A DNA stretch of 64,000 nucleotides from Oscillospiraceae bacterium. Lineage in GTDB: Bacteria; Bacillota; Clostridia; Oscillospirales; Ruminococcaceae. The notes beneath the pieces were generated by a model. That model was not told the origin of the DNA. It was given only the letters and a program-made list of their open reading frames with translations, and did not search any database. This document shows positions 36,513 through 44,139 of this stretch, one piece after another. The stretch covers positions 25,136 to 89,135 of the forward strand of contig WRKM01000012.1 of NCBI GenBank assembly GCA_009778065.1, written 5' to 3'. Within the stretch, counting starts at the first letter, position 1. Every line of letters begins with the position of its first letter. The translations under genes were made by a program, and so were the position numbers.

Positions 36513-36971
36513 TTATTTATTTTTATCTTTAAAATATCCGCCGAGTAATCCGCTGATTAGCTTTGTATCACTTTCATACGCATAGTCCTTGGAGAGTTCT
36601 ATTGCCTCGTTCATGGCTACCTTGTCAGGTATTTCGGGCATAAAATCCATCTCGTACAGACCCATTCGCATGATAGTGAGATTAATTTTCGGGATTCGTT
36701 CTACCTTACGAGTCAGGCTATATTTGGCAATAATTGAGTCGAGTGCGTCTTTATTATCCAAAACACCCTCCACAAGCCTTATCGCCGCAGAGTTCAATAA
36801 GAGTCCGAATGTTTCGATGCAGTTCATGGTTATTTCCGCGAGAGATTCTTTAGCACCGCTCACATCCCCTGCGGCGGCGTTCACTTCTACCTGATAAAGC
36901 AGGAAAAAGGCGGCTTCTCTCATTTCGCGGCGGGTTAATTTTCTTTCGGTTTTATTCTTCTTATCAGACAT
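36513..36971 (-). CDS. nusB: Transcription antitermination factor NusB
   Basis: This 152-residue protein binds boxA RNA with S10 and supports rRNA antitermination. It opens with KLTRREMREAAFFLLYQVEVN and contains IPKINLTIMRMGLYEMDFMPEIPDKVAMNEAIELSKDYAYESDTKLISGLLG, the core of the NusB fold (residues about 90-145). It overlaps the upstream Asp23/Gls24 gene by 8 bp, as in many clostridia. Confidence 0.95.
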   Translation of the reverse strand: MSDKKNKTERKLTRREMREAAFFLLYQVEVNAAAGDVSGAKESLAEITMNCIETFGLLLNSAAIRLVEGVLDNKDALDSIIAKYSLTRKVERIPKINLTIMRMGLYEMDFMPEIPDKVAMNEAIELSKDYAYESDTKLISGLLGGYFKDKNK

Positions 36972-37347
36972 TTTCCGATAGCCTCAATCCCGAAATTGTC
37001 ACACTCACCTTAGAAACGGCAATCCCCGTCATATTCTGCACGGCAGACTTAACCGCCTTTTGAATATTCTCACCCACTGCCGCCGCCTTATATCCCTGCA
37101 AAAGGACAACACCTATACTTATTTCAGCGGCTTCTTTAAAAAGGTTGACCTTTACGGGCAGAGGACTTAAAAATTTTTCGGCTTTGCCGGAAAGTTTTAC
37201 TGTCTTTTCCTGTGCAAGCCTCTTTCCGCCATCATCAAGCGCAACACCCGCAACCTCGCTCGCGGCGAGTGCCGCTATCTTTGAGATAACGCCTTCCGAA
37301 ACCCTCAAACTGCCCGCCCGACTGTTTGTTTCTCGTTTTGTTTCCAT
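36964..37347 (-). CDS. Asp23/Gls24 family envelope stress protein
   Basis: This 127-residue protein belongs to the Asp23/Gls24 (YqhY-like) family. It has GVISKIAALAASEVAGVA near the N-terminus and VKVNLFKEAAEISIGVVLLQGYKAAAVGENIQKAVKSAVQNMTG in the second half. YqhY-type members are linked to fatty acid synthesis control and are often next to nusB. It is the first gene of the long minus-strand operon and has a GGAGG site before the ATG. Its promoter abuts that of galU. Confidence 0.9.
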   Translation of the reverse strand: METKRETNSRAGSLRVSEGVISKIAALAASEVAGVALDDGGKRLAQEKTVKLSGKAEKFLSPLPVKVNLFKEAAEISIGVVLLQGYKAAAVGENIQKAVKSAVQNMTGIAVSKVSVTISGLRLSENV

Positions 37348-37390
37348 ACCCGAACCTCCGAAATTCTTGTATTATTCATATACATAATCA

Positions 37391-37450
37391 AGTATAACAC
37401 AAAACATTACAAATTGTCAATTGACAACCGAGCCTTTTTTATGATATACT
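37391..37450. promoter_or_regulatory. Back-to-back divergent promoters of the Asp23 operon and galU
   Basis: For galU, TTGACA (37421-37426) and TATACT (37445-37450) are 18 bases apart. For the minus strand, TTGACA (37415-37420) and TATACT (37391-37396) are also 18 bases apart. The two -35 boxes touch and form the perfect palindrome TTGTCAATTGACAA (37414-37427), so RNA polymerase is unlikely to occupy both at once. Confidence 0.8.
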
Positions 37451-37485
37451 GTATTTAATGTTTAAATTTCACAGGAGAAAACAAA

Positions 37486-38346
37486 ATGAAGGTTAAAAAA
37501 GCTGTAATATTAGCCGCGGGGTTCGGTACGCGAATGTTACCCGCCACAAAAGCCGTCCCGAAGGAAATGCTGAATATTGTTGATAAACCCGCTATTCAAT
37601 ATATAGTTGAGGAACTCGCCGCTTCAGAAATAACGGACATTCTTATTGTTCTCGGTAGGGGTAAACATGCGGTCGAAGAGCATTTTGACCGCATTCCCGA
37701 GCTTGAAAACGCATTGATTCAAAAAAATAAGAGCCTTTATGACGAAATAGTCGCTATAAGCGAAATAGCCGATATTACCTACGTTCGTCAGCGTGAAATA
37801 AAAGGTACGGGAAACGCCGTCCTCTACGCTAAAACTTTTGCCGGCTCTGAGCCGTTTGTAGTGATTTATCCCGATGATATTATGGTTTCAAAGACCCCCG
37901 TAACCGCGCAGATTTGCCGCGCTTATGAAAAGTACGGGGCGGGTGCAGTGGCTATGAAGGAGTTCTCCGCCGAGGATATTGTAAAATATTCGTCTCTCGA
38001 TGCAAAACCGCTCGACGGTAACATATATAAGGTCTCCGACATGGTTGAAAAACCGCAGAAACATGAAGTTTTCACAAACTTCTCAATTCTCGGCAGATGC
38101 GTCTTACCTGCAAAAATTTTCAGTCTCTTAGAGCAGACCGAACCCGGACTGGGCGGTGAAATCTGGCTCACAGACGCAATGAAACGCCTTGCGCGGGAAG
38201 AGGGTATGCTCGGAGTAGACTTTGAGGGTATACGATACGACACAGGTAATAAGCTCGGCTTCTTAAAAGCTACGACCGAATTAGGTTTACAGAATCGAGA
38301 AATCGGTACAGCGTTTAAAGAATACCTAAAAGAAATAATCAAATGA
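37486..38346 (+). CDS. galU: UTP--glucose-1-phosphate uridylyltransferase
   Basis: This 286-residue enzyme makes UDP-glucose for glycolipids and wall polymers. The nucleotide-binding motif AAGFGTRMLPATKAVPKEML lies at residues 9-28, with PAIQYIVEELAAS after it and EKPQKHE-type sugar-binding region later. An AGGAGA site precedes the ATG. The gene overlaps rsmI by 4 bp. Confidence 0.96.
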   Translation: MKVKKAVILAAGFGTRMLPATKAVPKEMLNIVDKPAIQYIVEELAASEITDILIVLGRGKHAVEEHFDRIPELENALIQKNKSLYDEIVAISEIADITYVRQREIKGTGNAVLYAKTFAGSEPFVVIYPDDIMVSKTPVTAQICRAYEKYGAGAVAMKEFSAEDIVKYSSLDAKPLDGNIYKVSDMVEKPQKHEVFTNFSILGRCVLPAKIFSLLEQTEPGLGGEIWLTDAMKRLAREEGMLGVDFEGIRYDTGNKLGFLKATTELGLQNREIGTAFKEYLKEIIK

Positions 38347-39179
38347 AAATAAAAAAATCTACTCTCTATGTCACAGGCACACCTATCGGAAATCTGGGAG
38401 ATATATCCCCCCGCGCACTCGAAACGCTTAACTCCGTTGATTTTATAGCCGCGGAAGACACGAGGGTATCGCTCAAATTGCTGACAAAATTCGGCATAAA
38501 AAAGCCTCTTCTCGCCTGTCGTCAGCATAACATAACCGAAATATCACACGATATAGTCTCACGCTTAAAAAACGGTGAATCCTGTGCTATGGTCACAGAC
38601 GCAGGTATGCCTTGTATCAGCGACCCCGGCGCGGAATTAGTAGACCTTTGCAGGGAAAGCGGCGTCGATACTGAAGTAGTACCCGGTCCCTGTGCGCTTA
38701 CGTCCGCGCTTGCTTTAAGCGGTTTTTCCTGCCGAAGGTTTTCATTTGAGGGATTTCTGAGCGTTAACCCGCGTCAGCGTAAGCAACGGCTTGACGAGAT
38801 TAAAGAATACGGCGGACTGATAATTCTTTATGAGGCTCCGCACAAATTAACAAGAACCCTCGCAGATTTACTCTCGTCTTTGGGCGACAGAAATATAGCC
38901 GTATGCCGCGAATTGACAAAAATTCACGAAGAGGTATTGCGCGGTAAAATCTCGGAAATGACGGCACATTTTGAGCAAATTCCTCCCCGCGGCGAGTTCG
39001 TACTGATTATAGACGCTCTCGTCAAAAAGGAAGAGCCAACCGTCACCGCGGCTGTTGCCGCTCTAATGGCGCAAAGCTTAGTTGAGCAGGGTTTTAAGCC
39101 TACCGATGCATGTAAAACAGCGGCAAAACAAACAAAACATTCTAAATCGGAAGTATATAAAGAATATTTAAAAATTTGA
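38343..39179 (+). CDS. rsmI: 16S rRNA (cytidine1402-2'-O)-methyltransferase
   Basis: This 278-residue enzyme methylates the 2'-OH of C1402 in 16S rRNA. It has GTPIGNLGDISPRALE at the start, AAEDTR, SCAMVTDAGMPCISDPGAEL and VVPGPCALTSALALSG, all characteristic of RsmI. It is coupled to galU by an ATGA overlap. Confidence 0.96.
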   Translation: MKIKKSTLYVTGTPIGNLGDISPRALETLNSVDFIAAEDTRVSLKLLTKFGIKKPLLACRQHNITEISHDIVSRLKNGESCAMVTDAGMPCISDPGAELVDLCRESGVDTEVVPGPCALTSALALSGFSCRRFSFEGFLSVNPRQRKQRLDEIKEYGGLIILYEAPHKLTRTLADLLSSLGDRNIAVCRELTKIHEEVLRGKISEMTAHFEQIPPRGEFVLIIDALVKKEEPTVTAAVAALMAQSLVEQGFKPTDACKTAAKQTKHSKSEVYKEYLKI

Positions 39180-39202
39180 AATCATAATCGGAGGAAACAA
39201 AA

Positions 39203-39346
39203 ATGAACAAAAAAAGCTGGATTATTTCGGGTTCTGTGGTCTTGATGCTGATTCTCGCGGCGGCGGCGATTTTGCTGTTCAAATTAGGTCAACAAAGTAT
39301 TTATAACGAGAAATGGTCTGATTATGACGACTACGGTTGGGCATGA
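39203..39346 (+). CDS. Small single-pass membrane peptide
   Basis: This 47-residue ORF has a GGAGG site 8 bases before its ATG and follows rsmI by 23 bp. It contains one membrane helix (about residues 7-27, rich in Ala, Leu and Ile) and a polar tail with several Asp, Tyr and Trp residues. I do not recognise it; the ribosome binding site and codon use make a real gene likely. Confidence 0.6.
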   Translation: MNKKSWIISGSVVLMLILAAAAILLFKLGQQSIYNEKWSDYDDYGWA

Positions 39347-39451
39347 CGAACCGACCACCCGATAATTATCGGAGAATATACAGAATGCGGACGAGATTTT
39401 CGGCGGCACGGTTTTTTGTGTGTAAATAATAATTTTTGTACATATTGCTAA

Positions 39452-39480
39452 TAGACAAAGCGATATTTTTTATGTATAAT
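39452..39480 (+). promoter_or_regulatory. Promoter of the 39519 gene
   Basis: TAGACA (39452-39457) and TATAAT (39475-39480) are separated by 17 bases, 38 bases upstream of the start codon. Confidence 0.7.
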
Positions 39481-39518
39481 GTCTATATGCTTTTAATTTA
39501 TAAACTATGGGGGAAATT

Positions 39519-40271
39519 ATGTTAATTACCGATATTTTAGCGGCTCTGAGTTCAGGCACGATGCTCGTTTACTCGTTTCTCTATATCCGCTTTGTGTTGC
39601 GGCTTCCCGATATGATTACGGACACGAGCCTACGCGCCGCCGAGCGTAACGTAAAATTAGCCATCTTTATTATTATGTTGGCTTTTATTCTGATTGCTTT
39701 AATAAAATTTATTTTTTCCGTAGGGAAGATTATTTATCGGTTACGCAATTCCAAAAAAAACCCAAGCGAAGAAGACGGCGGTTTCTGGTTAAAATCATTT
39801 ATCAGGAGCGAAAAAATTGGTTACAAGCGGTTTTCTGTCTGGCTTAATGTCGCGTTCGTCATCTTTCCGTTTTCTGTACTTTTGTTTATTTTCCCGAACC
39901 TTAGCTACGAGATAGGCGCGGGCAGAACCCTCGAAACTAAAAATGTCTATGAACATGCCCTCTGGGAAATGAACTGGTTTTTCCCTATGGTACAGTTCTT
40001 CTTGATTCTTTTTACCGTAAACCTGATTATAAGTATACTGCGCCTGATAATCGCCAAAGTAAATAACGACTACATGGAGCTTTATTTTGTTTCTCAGTCA
40101 AGGAATACGGATTTTATTAATTGCCGGGCTTGCGGCTTTGACAATCACATCTCATCTGTAAACTGCGGAGATTGCGGAATTGCTCTGCGAAGCACACCCG
40201 CATCAAAAGCGGCGGAATCGGTCATGCCGTCCCGCAATACCGATTTTCGCGCAATGCCGCCGACTATGTAA
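39519..40271 (+). CDS. Membrane protein with C-terminal zinc ribbon
   Basis: This 250-residue protein has about four membrane helices (near residues 5-25, 45-70, 105-130 and 155-180) and a C-terminal zinc ribbon, CRAC and CGDC, near residues 205-225. Zinc-ribbon domains joined to membrane helices are common in Firmicutes and mostly uncharacterised. The start at 39519 is chosen because the GGGGGA stretch lies just upstream; an ATG 4 codons earlier is possible. No function is assigned. Confidence 0.7.
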   Translation: MLITDILAALSSGTMLVYSFLYIRFVLRLPDMITDTSLRAAERNVKLAIFIIMLAFILIALIKFIFSVGKIIYRLRNSKKNPSEEDGGFWLKSFIRSEKIGYKRFSVWLNVAFVIFPFSVLLFIFPNLSYEIGAGRTLETKNVYEHALWEMNWFFPMVQFFLILFTVNLIISILRLIIAKVNNDYMELYFVSQSRNTDFINCRACGFDNHISSVNCGDCGIALRSTPASKAAESVMPSRNTDFRAMPPTM

Positions 40272-40297
40272 TACCGAATAAACAAAATAAATAAAAC

Positions 40298-40356
40298 GCT
40301 CCCTTTTTGCATAATAATGTACAAACATTATTTTTAAAAGCAAAGGGGGCTTTTTT
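40298..40356 (+). terminator. Hairpin and T tract spanning the ribosome binding site of the next gene
   Basis: An imperfect GCTCCCTTTTTGC arm (40298-40310) pairs with GCAAAGGGGGC (40340-40350), and an inner 8-bp stem (AATAATGT/ACATTATT) extends it; TTTTTT follows. It can end transcription from 39519, but its right arm is also the AAAGGGGG ribosome binding site of the next gene. Confidence 0.6.
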
Positions 40357-40357
40357 C

Positions 40358-40726
40358 ATGCCCGCGAAACAACGAAACCATAAAATTTATCTGCTCTCCG
40401 CTATTTTTGGTGCGGCAGCAGGGGGGCTATCTATCCCCTTCTTTTCATTTTTAATTTGGTTTTTACAGCTCCCTGTTTCATTCAGCGGAACCTTCTCACT
40501 TATGGCTTTCGGATTCGGTTGCCTTATTTCGGGGGTATCCGCAGGAATACTAAAACGCCGCAACGGAATCCTAAACGGCGTAAGAGCCGCGCTTATACTG
40601 CTTTTAGTGTTAATTATTATTGCTTTTTTGTTAGGGAATTTAAGCGGAGAGCTTATTCTCGGCAGGTTAGTAACGGCTGTGCTTTGCGGCTCGGTCGGAG
40701 GCGTTATCGGAGTCAATCGGAAGTAA
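40358..40726 (+). CDS. TIGR04086-like small membrane protein
   Basis: This 122-residue protein has four predicted membrane helices and repeated Gly-rich segments (AIFGAAAGGLSIPFFSFLIW, FGFGCLISGVSAGILKRRNG, VLCGSVGGVIGVNRK), matching the small TIGR04086-type family of clostridia as I recall it. Function is unknown. The ATG at 40358 is preceded by AAAGGGGG inside a hairpin. A longer frame from 40307 lacks a ribosome binding site. Confidence 0.65.
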   Translation: MPAKQRNHKIYLLSAIFGAAAGGLSIPFFSFLIWFLQLPVSFSGTFSLMAFGFGCLISGVSAGILKRRNGILNGVRAALILLLVLIIIAFLLGNLSGELILGRLVTAVLCGSVGGVIGVNRK

Positions 40727-40782
40727 GGTCTGTAAAAAAACATATTTTCACACAACTTTTACATAATATTTGAAAATTTTAC

Positions 40783-40811
40783 TTGACAGAACCTTGTTTT
40801 TATGTTAATCT
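40783..40811 (+). promoter_or_regulatory. Promoter of the ilvB T-box transcript
   Basis: A consensus TTGACA lies at 40783-40788. A weak -10 region (TTAATCT, about 40805-40811) follows at the right distance, and the T-box leader starts about 20 bases later. Confidence 0.6.
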
Positions 40812-40832
40812 GAACCTATATGAAATATTTTA

Positions 40833-41044
40833 AAAGCTGTGACAGGGAAAAGAAGTATTCCGAAAGTTTATGCGTTTAACCGAATTTAATTGCGTGGCAG
40901 AGAGTCTGCGGTTGGTGTAAGCGGATGGCGGAAGGTTTATGTATATATCCCCCTTGAGCTTTCTCCGAGAAATGCACAAGAAGAGTGGTATCATGGAAGT
41001 ATTCTTTCATCTCTTTACGGGAGTTGAAGGAATTTTTTATTTTG
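40833..41044 (+). promoter_or_regulatory. T-box riboswitch upstream of ilvB, candidate isoleucine specifier
   Basis: Stem I closes with AAAGCT (40833-40838) and AGCTTT. The conserved features follow in order: GACAGGGAAAAGAAGTA, AGAGAG, GGTTGGTG, then the 3' side of the specifier loop, then the T-box element GAGTGGTATCATGG (about 40983-40996). The intrinsic terminator has arms CTTTCATCTC (41004-41013) and GAGTTGAAGG (41021-41030) followed by a T tract. The only triplet in the loop ending in C is ATC (40947-40949), which would select isoleucine tRNA; the specifier call is tentative, the T-box itself is solid. Confidence 0.85.
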
Positions 41045-41059
41045 GGAGGACTGATTAAA

Positions 41060-42772
41060 ATGAAACTGCGCGGTTCGGATATAATTATTGAGTGTCTACT
41101 TGAACAAGGGGTCGATGTGATTTTCGGCTACCCCGGAGGCGCAGTGCTGAATATTTATGACAGCCTTTATAAATACAGCGATAAAATCAGGCATGTTCTC
41201 ACCTCGCACGAACAACACGCCGGACATGCCGCCGACGGTTACGCACGCGCCACGGGAAAGACCGGCGTAGTCCTCGCTACAAGCGGACCGGGTGCAACAA
41301 ACCTCGTCACCGCCATAGCCACTGCAAATATGGACAGCATTCCTTTGGTCGCTATTACGGGTAATGTCGGTCTTGAACTTCTCGGATTAGACAGTTTTCA
41401 AGAGGTTGATATAACGGGTATCACCATGCCCGTAACCAAACACAATTATTTAGTACGCGATATAAACGACCTCGCCGACACAATCCGCAGAGCGTTTCAA
41501 ATCGCGGGGAGCGGACGAAAAGGCGCGGTGCTTATAGATGTACCTAAGGATATAACAGGACATGAATGTGAGTTTGTCCCGCAAAATATAAACGCCGAAT
41601 GTAACTGCGTTACGGCAGATAAAACAGGCGATAGTAATTCATCGTTAAAGAGCGTTGTTGATTTAATTACGAGTTCAGAACGTCCTTTTATTTATGCGGG
41701 CGGCGGCGTTATATCATCGGGAGCGAATACAGAGCTTGCCGCCTTCGCAGAAAGAGTAGACGCACCTGTTTCATGTTCTCTCATGGGTCAGGGGTGCTTT
41801 GACCAATATGACGAACGCTATATCGGTATGCTCGGTATGCACGGCACAAAAGCCGCCGCCGACACATTTAAAAACTGCGATTTATTTATCGCACTCGGAA
41901 CACGCTTTTCCGACAGGGTAACAGGTTGTAAGCAGGCGTTTTCAAAGGATTTAAAAATAATTCATATAGACATAGACCAAGCAGAACATTCTAAAAACGT
42001 CAAGACACACACCGAGGTTTCGGGCGATATAAAACAAATTCTCACCGAACTTAATTCCATTTTACCCAAGAGAAGCAACCATGAATGGGTAAAGAGGGCA
42101 AGCGAGCTTTATTCTTCTTTTAAAGCGGTACAATCCGGAACGAAGGAACTTCCTGTTACGCCTATGGCGATTCTTGAAAAGTTAGATGAGCTGACCGAAG
42201 GTCGGGCAATTATCACAACCGAAGTCGGGCAGAATCAGATGTGGGCGGCTATGTATTATAGAAACCGTGAGACGCGGACGTTTATATCGAGCGGGGGACT
42301 CGGTACAATGGGTTACGGACTCGGTGCGGCAATAGGTGCGAAAATCGGAAAACCCGATAAAACAGTGGTGAATATCGCGGGAGACGGTTCTTTCGGCATG
42401 AATTTAAACGAGCTTGTTACCTTGTCGAAATTCAATATTCCCGTGATTCAATTAGTTTTAAATAACTCGGTACTTGGAATGGTTCGGCAATGGCAGAGGC
42501 TTTTCTACGACAGGCGGTTTTCTGAGACGACGCTTGACAGACCGATTGATTATATAAAGCTTGCCGAAGCCTTCGGAATCAAATGCCTTATAATCGAGAA
42601 AACCGAGGAAATCGAGCCTGTTTTGAAAGAGGCTCTGAATTTAACAAGCGGATTATCTGAAACGGCACGCCCTGTATTAATCGAATGTCGTATTGACCGC
42701 GATATAAATATTTTACCGATGGTGCCGCCGGGTGCGGATATAACAGAGCCGATAATGACAATGAACAATTGA
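41060..42772 (+). CDS. ilvB: Acetolactate synthase large subunit
   Basis: This 570-residue thiamin-diphosphate enzyme makes acetolactate or acetohydroxybutyrate, the first common step of valine, leucine and isoleucine synthesis. It has VIFGYPGGAVLNIYD at the N-terminus, ATSGPGATNLVTAIA, and the cofactor motif GDGSFGMNLNELVTLSKF with VLNNSVLGMVRQWQ. The ATG at 41060 follows GGGAGGA; an earlier frame start lies inside the T-box terminator. No ilvN regulatory subunit is found in the window. Confidence 0.96.
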   Translation: MKLRGSDIIIECLLEQGVDVIFGYPGGAVLNIYDSLYKYSDKIRHVLTSHEQHAGHAADGYARATGKTGVVLATSGPGATNLVTAIATANMDSIPLVAITGNVGLELLGLDSFQEVDITGITMPVTKHNYLVRDINDLADTIRRAFQIAGSGRKGAVLIDVPKDITGHECEFVPQNINAECNCVTADKTGDSNSSLKSVVDLITSSERPFIYAGGGVISSGANTELAAFAERVDAPVSCSLMGQGCFDQYDERYIGMLGMHGTKAAADTFKNCDLFIALGTRFSDRVTGCKQAFSKDLKIIHIDIDQAEHSKNVKTHTEVSGDIKQILTELNSILPKRSNHEWVKRASELYSSFKAVQSGTKELPVTPMAILEKLDELTEGRAIITTEVGQNQMWAAMYYRNRETRTFISSGGLGTMGYGLGAAIGAKIGKPDKTVVNIAGDGSFGMNLNELVTLSKFNIPVIQLVLNNSVLGMVRQWQRLFYDRRFSETTLDRPIDYIKLAEAFGIKCLIIEKTEEIEPVLKEALNLTSGLSETARPVLIECRIDRDINILPMVPPGADITEPIMTMNN

Positions 42773-42825
42773 CGATGTCAATTGACAGTTGACAGTTTGT
42801 TTTAAATTACAAGGAGGGTAAAATT

Positions 42826-44043
42826 ATGACGTTGTTTGAGGAACTTAAAAGGCGTGGGTTAATCGCTCAAATGAGCCATGAGAGAGAAATCGAGGAGCTT
42901 TTAAACAGCGGGAGTGTAAAGTTTTATATTGGCTTTGATGCTACCGCAGATTCACTGCACATCGGGCATTTTATGCAAATGCTGACTATTCGCAGGTTTC
43001 AGCAGGCGGGGCATTATCCCGTAGCTCTGCTCGGGACGGCGACTGCTTTAATAGGCGACCCCACGGGAAAAACCGATATACGTAAAATGCTCACGATTGA
43101 GGAAATTAACGCAAACGCCGACGCATTTGAAGCCCAGATGTCGAAGTATTTCGATGCAAGCGCGGGAAAAGGTGAGTTTGTCCGTAATATAGATTGGTTT
43201 AAAGACTTTAAGTATCTTGATTTTCTGCGGGACGTGGGCAAGCATTTCTCCGTGAATAAAATGCTCACGGCGGAGTGTTTTAAATCCCGTATGGAAAAAG
43301 GGCTGTCGTTTCTTGAGTTTAACTATATGCTTTTACAAAGTTATGACTTTTTGCACTTGTACAGGGAAAAAGCTGTGAATTTGCAGCTTGGCGGCGATGA
43401 CCAGTGGTCAAATATTTTGTCGGGTGCGGATTTAGTCCGCCGCGTCGAACAGGGCGAGGCTTTCGCTATGACGTTTGCACTGCTCTCTACAAAAGAGGGT
43501 AAGAAAATGGGGAAAACCGAAAAAGGTGCGTTATGGCTCGACCCGAATAAATGTTCTACCTATGATTTCTACCAAAACTTAAGAAACTCTGAAGACGCTG
43601 ATGTTGTCAAAAAGTTAAAAATGATGACTTTTATACCGATAGACGAAATTGAAGAAATGGAGAGAACCCTTTCGGGTGCAGGACTGAACAAGGCTAAGGA
43701 GTTGCTTGCATACGAAGTCACTAAGCTTGTTCACGGAGAGGAAGAAGCTGAAAAAGTAAAGAACGCCGCAAAAAATGTATTCGGCGGTTCAGGCGAGAGT
43801 GCGGATATGCCGACCACAACACTAAGCGGCGAAGATTTAACAGGTAGTGAAATTAACATCCTTGACCTTCTCGTAAAGACTGCTTTGTGTTCTTCGAGGC
43901 GTGACGCGAGAACCAATGTCGAGCAGGGAGGCGTAAGCATAAACGACGGAAAAATTACCGACCCGAACAATATGATTGAAATAAAAGAAAGTATTATCAT
44001 AAAAAAGGGGAAGAAAACTTTTCATAAAGTGAAGGTTATATAG
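42826..44043 (+). CDS. tyrS: Tyrosyl-tRNA synthetase
   Basis: This 405-residue class I synthetase charges tRNA-Tyr. It has the HIGH-type motif SLHIGHF near residue 44, the tyrosine-binding QLGGDDQWSNI, the KMSKS-type KKMGKTEKGALWL, and a C-terminal S4 domain (about 340-405). The gene has an AAGGAGGG site and sits 53 bp after ilvB, with no T-box of its own visible. Its short TTGACA-containing upstream gap could hold a promoter, but a convincing -10 is not seen. Confidence 0.97.
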   Translation: MTLFEELKRRGLIAQMSHEREIEELLNSGSVKFYIGFDATADSLHIGHFMQMLTIRRFQQAGHYPVALLGTATALIGDPTGKTDIRKMLTIEEINANADAFEAQMSKYFDASAGKGEFVRNIDWFKDFKYLDFLRDVGKHFSVNKMLTAECFKSRMEKGLSFLEFNYMLLQSYDFLHLYREKAVNLQLGGDDQWSNILSGADLVRRVEQGEAFAMTFALLSTKEGKKMGKTEKGALWLDPNKCSTYDFYQNLRNSEDADVVKKLKMMTFIPIDEIEEMERTLSGAGLNKAKELLAYEVTKLVHGEEEAEKVKNAAKNVFGGSGESADMPTTTLSGEDLTGSEINILDLLVKTALCSSRRDARTNVEQGGVSINDGKITDPNNMIEIKESIIIKKGKKTFHKVKVI

Positions 44044-44139
44044 TTACAGAAAGGTGAAAAGTTTGAAAGTAACTCCTCGGTAATCAGGGAGAATATATTT
44101 TCAAAGCACGTTTGTGCAGAAAGGACATGGGTCATAAAT

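Noticed and set aside
42773..42800. Binding site formed by repeated TTGACA-like words after ilvB
   Set aside because: Short CAATTGAC/GTTGACA words also occur at 27165, 37414 and 54765 and look like common low-complexity intergenic sequence; no regulator can be assigned.
44044..44139. Second T-box leader before cimA
   Set aside because: The gap is only 96 bases and lacks the AGAGAG, GGTTGGTG and T-box elements.
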